The position numbers were made by a program, and so were the translations under genes. From Aedes albopictus (taxonomy: Eukaryota; Arthropoda; Insecta; Diptera; Culicidae), in NCBI RefSeq assembly GCF_035046485.1, contig NC_085138.1:446315204-446379203 (forward strand): DNA of 64,000 nt, in the 5' to 3' direction. Under the pieces are notes generated by a model that was not told the origin of the DNA, searched no databases, and saw only the letters and a list, made by a program, of their open reading frames with translations. Below are positions 1 to 11,538 of this stretch, piece after piece (positions within the stretch are counted from its first letter, which is position 1; each line of letters begins with the position of its first letter).

Positions 1-2928
1 ACATAGTTACGTAAACCTTCCATAAGCTGTATAAGTAATTCCGAATAAAAAATTACCATTCATTGCATGGTAAACATTATTAATATATAATAGGTTTCAT
101 TGTTCGTACGATAAGTTAACCCTCGAGCAGTCGCGTCTTTGACTACCTGCAGCGACGCCGCGCTCACGCTGTATACCACAAGCGTGCATTTTTCAAGGTG
201 CGTGTATTGCCCGTTGCAAAGATTTGTAGATTCCGACGCGAATAAATGATTAGGCTCATTTTCAGCGTAAGTGCGTTATAAATGTTTGTTTACAATGCAA
301 AACTATCACCAAATGTGTACCTAACAACACAGCGTAAAATATTCACCAGGACGCGGTCTGGTTTTATATCTGTGGGCCCACGCAAGAAAAATCCACGCAA
401 CTAATTTTCGCGCAGGAGTCTAAACAGGAGGAATCTCCGCAATACTCAGTACACGACGCGACCGCTCCCAGGTTAACATTAGCTTTATTAGTGACTAATT
501 GGGTTCTTTAGGGGTATCCGGATTATTTTATAATCGGATTCTCCACCCAAAAATTAGTCGAAATCCAAAATTTCATAATTTTTGGAGTGCGGGAACTATT
601 TTTAAAATGCATTAAAAGTTTTTATGGGATAACATTTTTGTTCGGGTTGAACTGTCATTTTATCGGTTGAACTGTCATTCTATCCATGAATATTAAAACT
701 GTTTTTTGTTTTAACCGTTAAAACAAAGCTACTGGAATCCAATAAACGTTATACTCAGAAAAATGAGCTCTATCGATTAGGCTATAGAAAATAGCAATAT
801 TTTATTCACCAAACAACGCAATTGATTCGAATGTTTTTCAATAGTTATCTAATAACTTAACCCTTTCTTTCCCACAAGCTTTTTTGACATTTAAAAATAG
901 ATAAAATGGTTTCTAAACAAAGTGAAAGTGTGACGAGTAATGTATTAGCTATAGGAAAAAAACCGTACGTGGGGGGATGGGGGGGGGGTCAAAAATCCCC
1001 AATTTTAGCGTGACGTACTTAATGGATGCTCCCATATATACCCTCATGGATTCATCTGCGACTTATTGTCGGCGCTAAATAGATTAGGTACATTATATGA
1101 AATAATGACATTTTTATATGAAACACTATTAATAATGGCAAACAATCGAAAATTGACTTTATTCAATTTAAGATTCAGGTTCGGTAGTTGGAAGTAGACC
1201 ACTTGGACCAGTAAACCCTAGAATATTAGTTTGCTAATTCCTTTACTTATCGAGATATTGGCAACAGAATGAGACCATTGCCAATTTTTGGTAAAATTAA
1301 TGAAATGTTCAACTTAGCATATCTTTAGCTTAAATGAAAAATGTCAAACTTTTAATGTAGTTTCTAAAAGCTTGCTTATAAACCTTCCGAATGACGTAAC
1401 AGACGTAGAAATGTTGATTGTAAAACTATTAAATGATGCCACATCAAAAAAATAATATGTTTAGCGTACAAACCGTTACATACAAAAAAAAGTTTCGCTG
1501 AGTTTCGCTTCGGGACTACTTCTATGTCTTTGTTTAGGATCCCTGGGAGGCATTGAAATCAAATTTGGCTGCTACTAGCTGCTATTCTACAATTCCAATC
1601 ATGCTGTCGGCGATGATTGAGATATTGCTACATAAAATCTCCCTATTGGCCATTAAATACCTCTGAGGAAACATTTGGTCGTCATGGCCACTTTTATCGG
1701 TAGATCAATCATAGTGCAGTCTGAATCTGGTCTTGGATCTCTTAGCGAAGCGTGTTTTTACGAATTGGAATCCATTTTGTAAATAGGAACAGAAATCCTT
1801 GAACGCCTAAAAGTATGCAATGCCCTTGTAATTTCATGCTGTTTGAAACTGTCGTGTTAAAACAACCTATCAACATGTTTTTCATATTTTTCAGGCATAA
1901 ACCCTACGAATAGGAGCAAGGCATTATAAAATTGACGCGAAAATATTTTTGGCCACCTGTTTGTATGAAGCCACCCCATAGTGCAATGAATCACTGATGA
2001 TCCACATGTTTGTTCATAAAATTTTCATTTTTTTCATTTTCATTTTGCAGCATTTGGTGGGGCAATGAGAGCGCAAGTCAGTCCAAAGCCGATGATAAGG
2101 AGGGGTAATGGCTGAATAGTCTTTGCTGACCACATAAACGCCATGGGATAGGAAAAGGGTATTTTGGTGTGGGATTAGGGTGTCGGTACAGACTTGACAA
2201 TATCAATGCTATTCAGATGCAAAATATTTTTAAGGCTCAATAGTGAATCGCATACCTTCCAAAACCAAAAAACAATAATTCACAAAATACCAAGCAAGTC
2301 ATAGAAAGAAAAAGCGCCCGATTGTTTATTTTGTCAATTATAACAAACGGAAACTTCTACCCTCTCCGACTCGCCAGTCACCCCGGAAAAAATGTCCCTT
2401 CAGTTCTGGAAAATATATTATCCCCAATTAAGCCTTTAATCGAATTGTCCGCGTGGTCTTGTAGTACCCCTGCTAGGTAAGAATCAGTCATTGCCATACA
2501 TATTAAATGCTAGACATGACCCCATGGATAGCATTTGCATATGTAAAAGCTTTGCTGATGTGACTTTCCTATTAGGCAATTCTCTCATCTCATGTTTGTC
2601 TTCAAAACCTTATCAAGCTTAGAAAATTGAAGTTAATAAACAATACATTACAAGATTCGAATTCCCATAGAATGAGATCATTCATTCGCACTACAACACC
2701 ATAGGAGATAATATCACATTGGCTGATTACAGTACAAATGTGAAAAATCTCCCTTTTCCCCCTATCCGCAACCCGGGGACGCGCCCTGTTGGATTTCGAA
2801 AGCCTCGGAGAATATTACAAACCTTCAATGGCATTCCCATTCCCCCCCTCCCTCAGTTTGTAATATTTTCTCCAACATGGAATTATATTTTCCCGGCACA
2901 TAAATGACTTCGACAAATGTTCGATATA
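1..2928. other. Gene-free AT-rich intergenic DNA
   Basis: No convincing exon on either strand; the few open frames are short and lack ATG starts or codon structure. A G-rich block at 961-1033 ends in a 35-nt stretch (999-1033) that recurs identically at 44841-44875, so it is part of a dispersed repeat. Nothing else in the stretch could be assigned. Confidence 0.6.
999..1033 (+). repeat. Dispersed repeat fragment shared with 44841-44875
   Basis: Thirty-five consecutive bases, including GTGACGTACTTAATGGATG, are identical at the two sites and both are preceded by a G-run. This looks like the end of a G-rich MITE related in style to the element at 4527-4700. Family unknown. Confidence 0.6.
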
Positions 2929-3141
2929 GGGTCTGGGACCATTTGGGCAGGAGCACCTATTTTGGGCACTTGCTGCTGTAACTCAGTCAATTTTGAACCG
3001 ATTGGCTTGATTTTTGAGACACGATCAGCTAGGCACAGTAGCTAGTCATGTTTCAAAATTCAAGTCAATCGGTTTGAAATTGACTGAGTTATAGCAGCAA
3101 GTGCCCAAAATAGGCGCTCCTGCCCAAATGGTCCCAAACCC
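2929..3141. mobile_element. 213-bp palindromic MITE, TA target duplication
   Basis: The two halves are near-perfect inverted repeats (left end GGGTCTGGGACCATTTGGGC, right end its imperfect complement) over almost the whole length. TA dinucleotides sit at both borders (2927-2928 and 3142-3143), as for Tc1/mariner-type insertions. A diverged relative lies at about 48160-48360. Confidence 0.75.
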
Positions 3142-3390
3142 TACTATGCAGCGTCATGATCAGTATAACTATATCAGATGACTTGAAGATCTGATTCTTA
3201 CAGCATTGTTTGCCATTGATTATACATTCAGCTATTCCAATCATTGCTGCAAAGGCCATCGACCACATGCCTGAAATCAAAGCTTCCTGGAAGATATAAT
3301 CCAAGCCCAGGGATGTTTGTTCATAAAATTAGTGTTTTATTGTCAACTTGTTTGTGTAATGGCATTTTATAGTGCTAATATACCATCAGG

Positions 3391-4009
3391 GTACCAGATT
3401 CCGCTCATCTAAGGCCAGTTTCGGAGGAAAACATCATCTGTTGAATGACTGTTAAGCCAATTTGTAATATTTTTTTTATTTTATGTTAGTTCAATCTAAG
3501 TACAATCAGATACAAATCAAGACTTATGTAGAACTTTTCATAAAAGTATGATTTTATTACATTTGGTGTGAGATCAAAGTGGTCCTAATTCCGCTCATGA
3601 ACAAATTTCTGCCATCTTATAAATAGACTTTTGCGGAAAAGTCCATTATTTTTGCAACTCCATGTTTTTACAATTATTTTTTTCCTGTTCCGTAGGAGTG
3701 TATAAAAGGAGTAATCACACTGTGTACTAAAATCGGCAGATTTTACGATTTTGACGTATTTTTTGCGTGAGCGGTTATTGGAACACATGAAATTACCTAC
3801 AGCTTTTTTTGGGCCCAATAGCCGCTCAAAAAATTTCATTGTTTTGTTTTTAAAGTTTATGTTATCCGGTAAATATTGCATAAAATGGCTTTGCTCTCGT
3901 CTAATTTATATTGTCCAAGAATATCAGCACCGAAAAGAGTGTATTTATGCATGTAAACTTGATTTTTGCAACAGTGAGCGGCTATTGGGTCATGAGCGGC
4001 TACTGGTAC
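3391..4009. mobile_element. TIR element with internal CCGCTCAT repeats
   Basis: Inverted ends begin GTACCAG followed within a few bases by CCGCTCAT; the same octamer recurs inside near 3590 and, inverted, near 3770 and 3990. No transposase is visible, so it is a non-autonomous element or a relic. Open frames on both strands here are repeat-derived. Confidence 0.5.
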
Positions 4010-4526
4010 ACTGACGGTACATACTGTAGGCCATGCTAGTATTTTTTTTCTATTGAAAATAATGTTTCGAAATATTGAATATTAAAATAGTGTTTGAATT
4101 AAAATAGAAAAAATACCGACTTTCGCTAAATCATTTAGCTTTAGAACAAAAACGAGCAAACGAGAAATTTTGACCAAACTTGGCCTAATAGTTTATTAAA
4201 CATATACAAACGTCTGATGGAAAAATGAAAATGATCTAACTTATCCTGTATTTGTACGAACAGTGCAAAGTAGTGGATCACCTGTGCTACCATGGGAAAG
4301 AGAGGGTTAAAGTTAAAGTTTGATCGCAGGATAAGGAGAGCCAAAAGTTTGTCGCAAAATGGGGCTGACAAAATCGGGTCCTTACTGTATAAGTAAAAAT
4401 AAACTTGAGTTGTGTAGCAGTTAGATATTTTTGATCGGGTTATCACAACCCCCCAACTCTATTTATGACTGACTGGTCGTCGGCAGCTTACTCTTTAATG
4501 ACTACATCGTTGTAGCAACACAAGTC

Positions 4527-4700
4527 AGGGGCCGTACACAAATTACGTCACGCTTTTAGGGGGAGGGAAGGGGGGGGGGGTTTGCAGAGCGTGACGACCC
4601 TTATAAAAAAAAATAAGGTCCCATACAAAAAGTGTGACATAGGGGGGAGGGGGGTTGAAAAAAGTCGATTTTTGCGTGACATAATTTGTGTATCACCCCT
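4527..4700. mobile_element. MITE with GTGACG-containing TIRs and G-rich core
   Basis: Left end AGGGGCCGTACACAAATTAC and right end pair as imperfect TIRs of about 28 bp, each running into CGTCACGC or GCGTGAC. The core holds two G-runs. Similar architecture is seen at 50787-50960. Confidence 0.65.
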
Positions 4701-5216
4701 CAGTGTACAGAACTACATTCATTCGTAGTAGTTTGTCCAACTCGGTCCGTTTTATTCTGGCCATTTCCGTAAAATGTCCACAGTTGTTTTTAGACAGTTG
4801 GAAAAGTGTCTGAAAAGTTCTCATAAACTTTTTATTATGAAAACAGTTTATTTTTCAACTACACTTTAACATAATTCGTAACAATGATATAACCAGGCTT
4901 GACAGAAACTCCCTCGCGAGAAAATGAGAAAGCGATTTTGGCGATTTTCTGAGGAGTGAAAATAAAACTCAGAAATCACAACGCAAATCCTAAATAGCAC
5001 TCTCGAGGCAAAAATCGCACTCCGAAACCCGAAATAATCATCGCCTCTTTTTTCGTTCCCCTCTTCCTCGCTCAGTTTTTATTGCCTCTCTGTTTGTGGT
5101 TCGTTCGCTCCCTCGCCGATGAGGCATAAACAAAACACCGCTCTAGAGCATGTTGCAAAACTCTTTTGATTACGAGAAGGATTATCAAGCCTGGATATAA
5201 TAACAAAAATGATTCT

Positions 5217-5310
5217 ATAACATTCCCCAGAAAACCATTCCCCAGAAAGCCAATCCCCAGAATTCCATTCCCCAGAATGTACCATTCCCCAGAATTCCAT
5301 TCCCCAGAAA
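5217..5310. repeat. Minisatellite of CCATTCCCCAGAA units
   Basis: About seven degenerate copies of a 12-15 bp unit. The left flank (GATTCTATAACATTCC) is also found, inverted, at the end of the array at 13467-13656, so both arrays belong to one dispersed element rather than being independent slippage products. Confidence 0.75.
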
Positions 5311-5347
5311 GAAAATAAAACTATTGTTTTATTTCTGAATGGTTTAT

Positions 5348-5607
5348 CTTCTTCTTCTTTATGGTTCTACGTCCACACTGGGACTTGGCCTGCCTCTCTT
5401 CAACTTAGTGTTCTTTGAGCACTTCCACAGTTATTAATTGAAGGGCTTTCTTTGCCTGCCATTGCATGAATTTGTATATTGTGAGGCAAGTACAATGATA
5501 CCCTATGCCCAGAGAGTCGAGAAAATTTTCCCGACCGGAACGGGAATCGAACCCGCCGTCTCCGGATTGGCGATCCATAGCCTTAACCACTAAGCTAACT
5601 GGAGACC
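5348..5607 (-). mobile_element. Full-length tRNA-derived SINE, Feilai-like
   Basis: Read on the minus strand it opens with a tRNA-like head: a box A region (TTAGCTTAGTGGTTAAGGCT) and a box B (GGGTTCGATTCCC). A unique body follows, and it ends in a GAAGAAGAAG tail. A perfect 13-bp target duplication (CTGAATGGTTTAT) flanks it at 5335-5347 and 5608-5620. Structure and sequence agree with the Feilai SINE of Aedes, recalled from general knowledge. Confidence 0.85.
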
Positions 5608-5679
5608 CTGAATGGTTTATATTAATCGCTAAAAATCAAATATTTAATCGTAAGAAATCACCGAAAGAAACATCCTGCC

Positions 5680-7060
5680 AAAAATTCTTAAAAACTTTGG
5701 AAATAAGCATGATTTGCCTTTACAATTTAGGTTATTGGTATAATTATTGGCGTCGCAACTGCTTACTTTTTCAACATACATTTTTCCTTCTTTTCTGCAT
5801 AGGTTGTTCTTTCGAATTGCACTTTTCAGTAAATTATCGACATCAACATTTCTTACATTTTCTACGTAGTTTTTCCTTCTTTTCTGCATAGGCTGTTCTT
5901 TCGAGTTACACTATTCAGGTAATTATCGGCACCACAAGCACAGGTATTTAGAAATTTGAAAAAAATATTAAATAAATATTTTAGCAATTTTAACACCGGT
6001 GGAGGCTGTAATGCCCATAATTTCCCGACCGAAAAGTGCAATTCGAAAGAACAGCCTATGCAAAAAAGAAGGGAGAATCTATGTTAAAAAAGTATATACG
6101 CAGTTGCGATGCCGATAATTTCCTGAAAAGTGCAACTCGAAAGAACAGCCTATGCAAAAGAAGGGAAAATTGTTGATGAACATATAAGCAGTTGTAATGC
6201 CAACAATTCTTATAACGACTCAAACATTTTTTTAACGAAGAAGGAAACGTAGCACTCTGATAATTGCCATCGTACTTCGATTTAACGGTTTATTTGAGGG
6301 TTGACCAACTGCCAATCCGCGGCGCTCGCATCGTTTTTGTTCGAGTTTGACACTACTACCACCTAGTTGATGGTTGGCCAAATTCAGTCCTTTTAGAATT
6401 AAGCGAATCTGTTTCCGAGACTAAAATTTGAATCGAAAAATGTTCGAAGTGTTACGTCTGTTTGTCTGTGGTGACATTGTTTTCCTTTCGGCATTCAAAA
6501 ACCCAACACTGTTCCTTTTTTTAAACAAGCTTTTTTTAGAATTTAGGCAATTGGTACAATTATAGGAATTATAACTGCTTTCATTTTCAACATAGATGTT
6601 TCCTTCTTTGCTGCATAGGCTGTTCTTTCGAATTGCACTTTTCAGGAAATTATCGGCATCACAACTGCTTACTTTTTCAACATAGATTTTCCCTTTTTTT
6701 CTACATGGGCTGTTCTTTCGAGTTGCAATGTTTAGGTAATTATCGGCACCACAAGCACAGGTGTTTAGAAATTTGAAAAAAAAATATATAATAAATATAA
6801 CATCAATTTAACACCGGTGGTTGCAATAATGCCCATAATTTCCTGAAAAGTGCAATTTGAAAGAACAGCCTATGTAGAAAAGAAGGGAGAATCTATGTTG
6901 AAAATGTAAGCAGTTATAATTCCAAAATAATTACTAATTGCCTTAATTCTAAGAAAAAAATTGTTTTAAAAGAAGGAACATTGTTGGGTTTTTTGAAAGC
7001 CAAAAGGAAAACAATGATACCTTTTTCCTTCTTCATTAAAAATATTTAGAATTGCTGGCA
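5680..7060. repeat. Cluster of inverted repeats around GGCTGTTCTTTCGA motif
   Basis: A unit containing TGCATAGGCTGTTCTTTCGA plus AATTATCGGCA occurs forward near 5790-5940 and 6600-6760, and inverted near 6020-6180 and 6830-6920. The outer parts of 6470-7020 also pair, giving a hairpin-forming element of about 550 bp next to a related copy. No coding capacity is seen. Confidence 0.6.
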
Positions 7061-7249
7061 TTAAAACTGCTTATACCTATGATCACTTTTTCTATTCCAT
7101 AGTATTGGAATAATGATAAAAGCCCTTCTCATACCGCATGCATGAAGGGCCTTTGAAGCGAATAATTAGGAACATCCATTGGGATGGATTCCTCCAACCA
7201 TTTGCGTAGAAAAACGTGGTCAGTTGAGTCTTTCCGAGTAACTCAAAGT

Positions 7250-7950
7250 TTTCGTAATTGTAATTGTAATTGTAATTGCTCAGTCCACACCCAGGCCGAC
7301 AACTGTCAGCCCATCTGCTTGTAGGCAGATGTGGACCTACTAAGCCTCCCCCGTTAACATGTCCTACACCGAATTAGCACACCGGGATCTTCCACAGGCA
7401 GGCGCTGGCGTTACCAGTCCCAACAAGTGTCAGATACATTCAATAGATGGGGTAGAGAATATAAGAAGATGTGGGAATAGGATGGGAAGAGGCAGAAAAT
7501 GAAGAGATAGTAGAGAAGTTTCGATTTTGTTGCTGAAACGAGAAAAAGAAACAATGATAAAGAACATTAGCGATATGTTCGTAGATTTTGATTTGGTCGA
7601 TAATTTCTCATCTATTTTTTTCCATATCGTTGCATCGGTGACCATTTTCATCGCCTTTCTAGTTTTTGTTAGGGCCAGCTCGCGTTTTTTCGTCATGTCC
7701 TCTTTGCCGGTTGGCGACGTTCGGGATGTAAGTAGAAAAGCATGCATTTAATATGATTAGTACGACAGTAATTGTGATTGCTCAGTACTTCCAGCCCATT
7801 TGTCCGCAGTACATATCAGGCATCCCGTTTTAACAAGTCCTACACAGAATTAGAAACCCGGATCTTCCACAGACAGTCCTAACTAGTGTCAGATAAGTTC
7901 AATTGAGGATAGGAAGCGGCAAAATGAGAAAACAGTAGAGAAGGTTTGAT
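7250..7950. repeat. Two diverged direct copies of a ~180-bp segment
   Basis: The stretch from about 7275 (ATTGCTCAGTCCACACC) to 7510 and that from about 7775 to 7945 share order and wording, for example CGGGATCTTCCACAG versus CCGGATCTTCCACAG, followed by TGTCAGATA. The first copy is preceded by (TTGTAA)4. Origin unknown; a fragment of a retroelement is possible. Confidence 0.5.
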
Positions 7951-8233
7951 TCATTGGTAGCTGTGCTCATGTGATGTTTGTCTGACATTTTAAAACTATT
8001 TTACGTAAGTGTTTAACTCTCCACCCCAAATTTAATACCGGAAAAATATCTGATCAGATGTATAGTTTGGCAATACTTTGTCCACATTGAAATGCTTTTG
8101 TTAATACATCTTTTATCAAGAAGGAATAAAGTTGTTTACTGTTATAAAATAATTCAATTAAAGGACAGCTAATGTATTTGTAATCCAGAATAAACCTACA
8201 GAAAATGTCTCAATAAAAAGTTAACTCTAGTTC

Positions 8234-8736
8234 TTCAGACTCTAGTTTAATTTAAAAACACTTCACTAATACTTTACTTTTGCAAAAGAAAATAAAAAAT
8301 GAATAACTCTTTTAAAGAAAAACTAGAAAGGACGAGCAAATTCCTTTTAATTCTACTACTGTGCTTATCTTCGGACAGATAGGCCTATTTCGTCTGTGAC
8401 TTACAGACTTCTTCAGTGTCAAGTGCTCGACTGAAGAAAACCTCGCATTCGTTGTGGTATTTATACTAGAAGTGTATGTGTAGGTACGTGTGTGGGTAAA
8501 AGCGTAGGTATAAAAATGTAGGTACAAATTGTAGGTACAGTTTTATAAAAAAGGGGTGTATCTACCTGTTAGAAAACAGGGTGTCAATAAGATACCTAAA
8601 GCTAGGAAAATTCCTACCGATTTGGTAGGTAGTCAATTGGTGTTTGTTGTGTTATTTTTTCCTGCCGATTTGGTAGGTAGTCAATTTGTGTTTTGTGTAT
8701 TGTGTAATGTTTTGTGTGTGTTAGGTAAAAATTTAA
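8234..8736 (-). repeat. Inverted pseudo-LTR of Penelope-like element
   Basis: This is the reverse complement of 11539-12080, lacking about 45 bp of the repeat's downstream end. It meets the partial direct copy head-to-head at about 8737, so 8234-9156 can fold into a long hairpin. Confidence 0.85.
8368..8437 (-). ncRNA. Hammerhead-ribozyme-like motif, inverted LTR copy
   Basis: Same 70-nt sequence as the plus-strand motif at 8914-8983, here on the minus strand. See that entry for the fold. Confidence 0.5.
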
Positions 8737-8885
8737 TTAATTTTCCTAGCTTTAGGTATCTTATTGACACCCTGTTTTCTAACAGGTAGATACACCCCTT
8801 TTTTATAAAACTGTACCTACAATTTGTACCTACATTTTTATACCTACGCTTTTACCCACACACGTACCTACACATACACTTCTAG

Positions 8886-8892
8886 TATAAAT
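8886..8892 (+). promoter_or_regulatory. TATA box in 5' pseudo-LTR
   Basis: TATAAAT, 276 bp upstream of the ORF start, lies just before a CTTCAGTCGAG stretch that could contain an initiator. The same box is at 11810-11816 in the 3' repeat. Inference from sequence only. Confidence 0.4.
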
Positions 8893-8913
8893 ACCACAAC
8901 GAATGCGAGGTTT

Positions 8914-8983
8914 TCTTCAGTCGAGCACTTGACACTGAAGAAGTCTGTAAGTCACAGACGAAATAGGCCTATCTGTCCGAAGA
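8914..8983 (+). ncRNA. Hammerhead-ribozyme-like motif, 5' direct LTR
   Basis: The order is TCTTC, internal loop, GACA, CTGAAGA (8935-8941), a stem II hairpin GTCTGT/ACAGAC, GAAA (8960-8963), a self-complementary stem III ATAGGCCTAT, then C (8973), TGTC and GAAGA. TCTTC pairs with GAAGA and GACA with TGTC to form stem I. Predicted cleavage is after 8973. One extra A separates CTGAAGA from stem II compared with the textbook core. Hammerheads are known in Penelope-like element repeats. The very short stem III would favour a dimer or tandem fold. Confidence 0.55.
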
Positions 8984-9161
8984 TAAGCACAGTAGTAGAA
9001 TTAAAAGGAATTTGCTCGTCCTTTCTAGTTTTTCTTTAAAAGAGTTATTCATTTTTTATTTTCTTTTGCAAAAGTAAAGTATTAGTGAAGTGTTTTTAAA
9101 TTAAACTAGAGTCTGAAGTAACAAGTTCTACTAAAAGCTCTAAAGTAATAGTAAAGTGAAG

Positions 9162-11480
9162 ATGGCAACCAAGCCAAAGTCAGAGCCGAATAAGTTCATC
9201 GAGTTGAAGAAGACCATCGCAGGATTACACAAGGATATCGCGTTTCTCAAGAAGTGTATAAAGTACAGGCTTACTCCCGTAAGTCACAAGGTAAAAGTTA
9301 AAACAGCCACAAACCCCAACATAGTAAAGACACTTGAACAAACACTCATCAAAGAAAGCATCAAAAAACTACACAGCAAGATCAACATGAAAACTTTGGA
9401 ATGTTATTCTCTCCATTTAAAGTTAGCGAAAGATTATCCTGAATCTTTCCCTAATTTTCTAACAAAAGTAAAAGTTGCAGAATTTTGTGAATCAGAAAGA
9501 AAAAGAAAATTACTAGATAAAAAACTTAAAGCATTAAAGATGCAAAATCCAAAGTTTACATGTTCTTCTACACAACCACAAAACACAACACAAGAACTAA
9601 CTGGGTTAGTGGTCAATCGCTCTTCCGAACAGTTTACGGAAGAACAGTTGACCCTTCTCAACAAAGGTCTTAACTACGCAGTACACTCTAAACCAGATTC
9701 AACACAAACCATAATCGACATTGAAACAGCTATCAACACGAACAATTTACAGACACCACAGATTCAAGAAATCAGAACACAAACAGCTAACACTATTCAA
9801 AACACACAACAAAACAAATTGAACAAAGAACACCTGAAAGAACAACGAATAATCAAAGAACTTAACCAGAAACCAGTTTTCTATCTGAAAGCTGACAAAG
9901 GAAACAAAACAGTAATCATGAACAAAGAGGACTATGATGAAATAATGAATAACAAGATTCAAAATGGACCTTACCGAAAACAACGTACTGATCCTCTTCC
10001 AGGATTAGTAAGACGTGTTGACAAAACTCTCAAAGAGTCTACACCAGTTTTAGGAAGCGTCATTAAAAGCCTGAAAGAATCTAACCCTTCATTGCCAAGA
10101 ATAAAAGGACTTCCCAAAGTTCATAAACCTGGAAATGAAATGCGTGAGATTGTTTCAGCCATTGGTTCACCTACACACAAAATTGCCAAATATTTAGTAC
10201 AAGAATTCCAAAACATGCCTAAAAAATTTCACAGTAGATCTGTCAAGAATTCCGAACAATTCACAGAACTAGTACAGAATTTATCCGTTAACGACGATGA
10301 AATTTTAGTTTCATTCGACGTTAAATCACTTTTTCCAAGCATTCCAGTTAAAGAGGCCATTAACCTACTAGAAGATTGGCTTCTGAACCAATATGAAGAT
10401 TCAGATTCAGATTGGATTAAGAAAGTTCGTACATACATCAAATTAACCAAACTTTGTATGGAAGAAAATTATTTTTCGTTCAGAAATGAAACCTACAAAC
10501 AACTTAATGGTGCCCCCATGGGCAATCCACTTTCTCCATTTTTAAGTGAAATTTTTATGGCAAATTTGGAAAAACGCTTAGAAAACAACAAACAGCTTCC
10601 TGAAGTCTGGTGGAGATACGTTGACGACGTGTTTAGCATTGTTAAGAAACATCTTTTACCTGAAATCTTGAACAATATCAATAATGCACACAAAAACATC
10701 GAATTTACTTGTGAAATTGAACAGAACAACCAACTACCATTTTTGGACATACTCATCGTAAAACAAGAATCAACACTTTCCTTCGAAATTTACAGAAAAC
10801 CGACACACACTCAACGCACTATTCCAAATTCATCAAATCACTCACATCAACACAAAATTGCATCCTTCAATCACATGATACACCGAATGCAGACACTTCC
10901 ACTTAGTGAAACAGGAAAAACGAAAGAACTTAATTACATTTTCGAAACAGCACAGTTGAACGGTTACACAAAACAAACAATACAACAGATCATCAACAAA
11001 AAGACACAACAACAATACAGACGTTCTTTGACTACACTGACACGGACAGAACCTACACTTAAACGGATAATTGTGAACTACAACAATGACACCAAAAAAC
11101 TCCGACCAATTCTCAGAAAGTTTGGTTTTGAATTAGTTTTCACAAGCAAAGCTAACCAACTTCAAACTCTCTTAGGATCTACGAAAGACCCGTTGGACAA
11201 CTTAACAAAATCTGGTGTTTACAAAATAACATGTAATCACTGTGACAAAATATACATAGGACAAACAAAACGCACACTCAACACACGATTCAAAGAACAC
11301 ATAACGGAAGTATCAAAAGCACACAAAGACACAGACAAGGGACTCATTCACCATTTTAAATCTAAAGTTGCTGAACATATTTTCAATGAAGGACATTTTT
11401 TGAATACTTCAAATATTAAACTCTTACGACACATTACAAATCCATGGAAACTTGATGTTGCAGAAAGTTTAGAAATTTAA
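9162..11480 (+). CDS. Penelope-like reverse transcriptase with GIY-YIG endonuclease
   Basis: An unbroken 772-codon ORF starting at the ATG at 9162 (an in-frame upstream GTG at 9156 is not a likely eukaryotic start). Reverse-transcriptase motifs are clear: FDVKSLFPSIP (D at residue 386), NGAPMGNPLSP (from 449) and YVDD (486-489). A YRKPTHTQ segment follows, typical of Penelope-like RTs. The C-terminus holds a GIY-YIG nuclease: GVYKI (685-689), CNHC, then YIG (698-700) followed by QTKRTLNTRFKEH. The N-terminal ~200 residues are Lys-rich and probably bind nucleic acid. The length matches an intact family member. The enzyme would nick target DNA and copy the element RNA onto it. All catalytic residues I can check are present and no stops or frameshifts occur, so it may be functional. 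Confidence 0.95.
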   Translation: MATKPKSEPNKFIELKKTIAGLHKDIAFLKKCIKYRLTPVSHKVKVKTATNPNIVKTLEQTLIKESIKKLHSKINMKTLECYSLHLKLAKDYPESFPNFLTKVKVAEFCESERKRKLLDKKLKALKMQNPKFTCSSTQPQNTTQELTGLVVNRSSEQFTEEQLTLLNKGLNYAVHSKPDSTQTIIDIETAINTNNLQTPQIQEIRTQTANTIQNTQQNKLNKEHLKEQRIIKELNQKPVFYLKADKGNKTVIMNKEDYDEIMNNKIQNGPYRKQRTDPLPGLVRRVDKTLKESTPVLGSVIKSLKESNPSLPRIKGLPKVHKPGNEMREIVSAIGSPTHKIAKYLVQEFQNMPKKFHSRSVKNSEQFTELVQNLSVNDDEILVSFDVKSLFPSIPVKEAINLLEDWLLNQYEDSDSDWIKKVRTYIKLTKLCMEENYFSFRNETYKQLNGAPMGNPLSPFLSEIFMANLEKRLENNKQLPEVWWRYVDDVFSIVKKHLLPEILNNINNAHKNIEFTCEIEQNNQLPFLDILIVKQESTLSFEIYRKPTHTQRTIPNSSNHSHQHKIASFNHMIHRMQTLPLSETGKTKELNYIFETAQLNGYTKQTIQQIINKKTQQQYRRSLTTLTRTEPTLKRIIVNYNNDTKKLRPILRKFGFELVFTSKANQLQTLLGSTKDPLDNLTKSGVYKITCNHCDKIYIGQTKRTLNTRFKEHITEVSKAHKDTDKGLIHHFKSKVAEHIFNEGHFLNTSNIKLLRHITNPWKLDVAESLEI

Positions 11481-11538
11481 AAACAAAACAATAAAAAACT
11501 ACTGAACAAGGATCAGGGCAATGGGTACACGTGGCTGT

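Larger units (their letters stand above)
8739..9156 (+). repeat. 5' direct pseudo-LTR (partial)
   Basis: Matches the 3' repeat from its TTTTCCTAGCTTTAGG segment to the end. It carries the TATA-like box and the hammerhead-like motif upstream of the ORF and would act as promoter region and 5' leader. Confidence 0.85.

Noticed and set aside
5217..5310. CRISPR-like array
   Set aside because: Units are contiguous without unique spacers, and the genome is eukaryotic.
5505..5590. A functional tRNA gene at the box A/B region
   Set aside because: It is the head of a SINE with a body, tail and target duplication.
8312..8527. 71-codon ORF found three times (8312, 8824, 11748)
   Set aside because: It is part of the Penelope pseudo-LTR and overlaps the hammerhead-like motif; non-coding repeat content explains its conservation.
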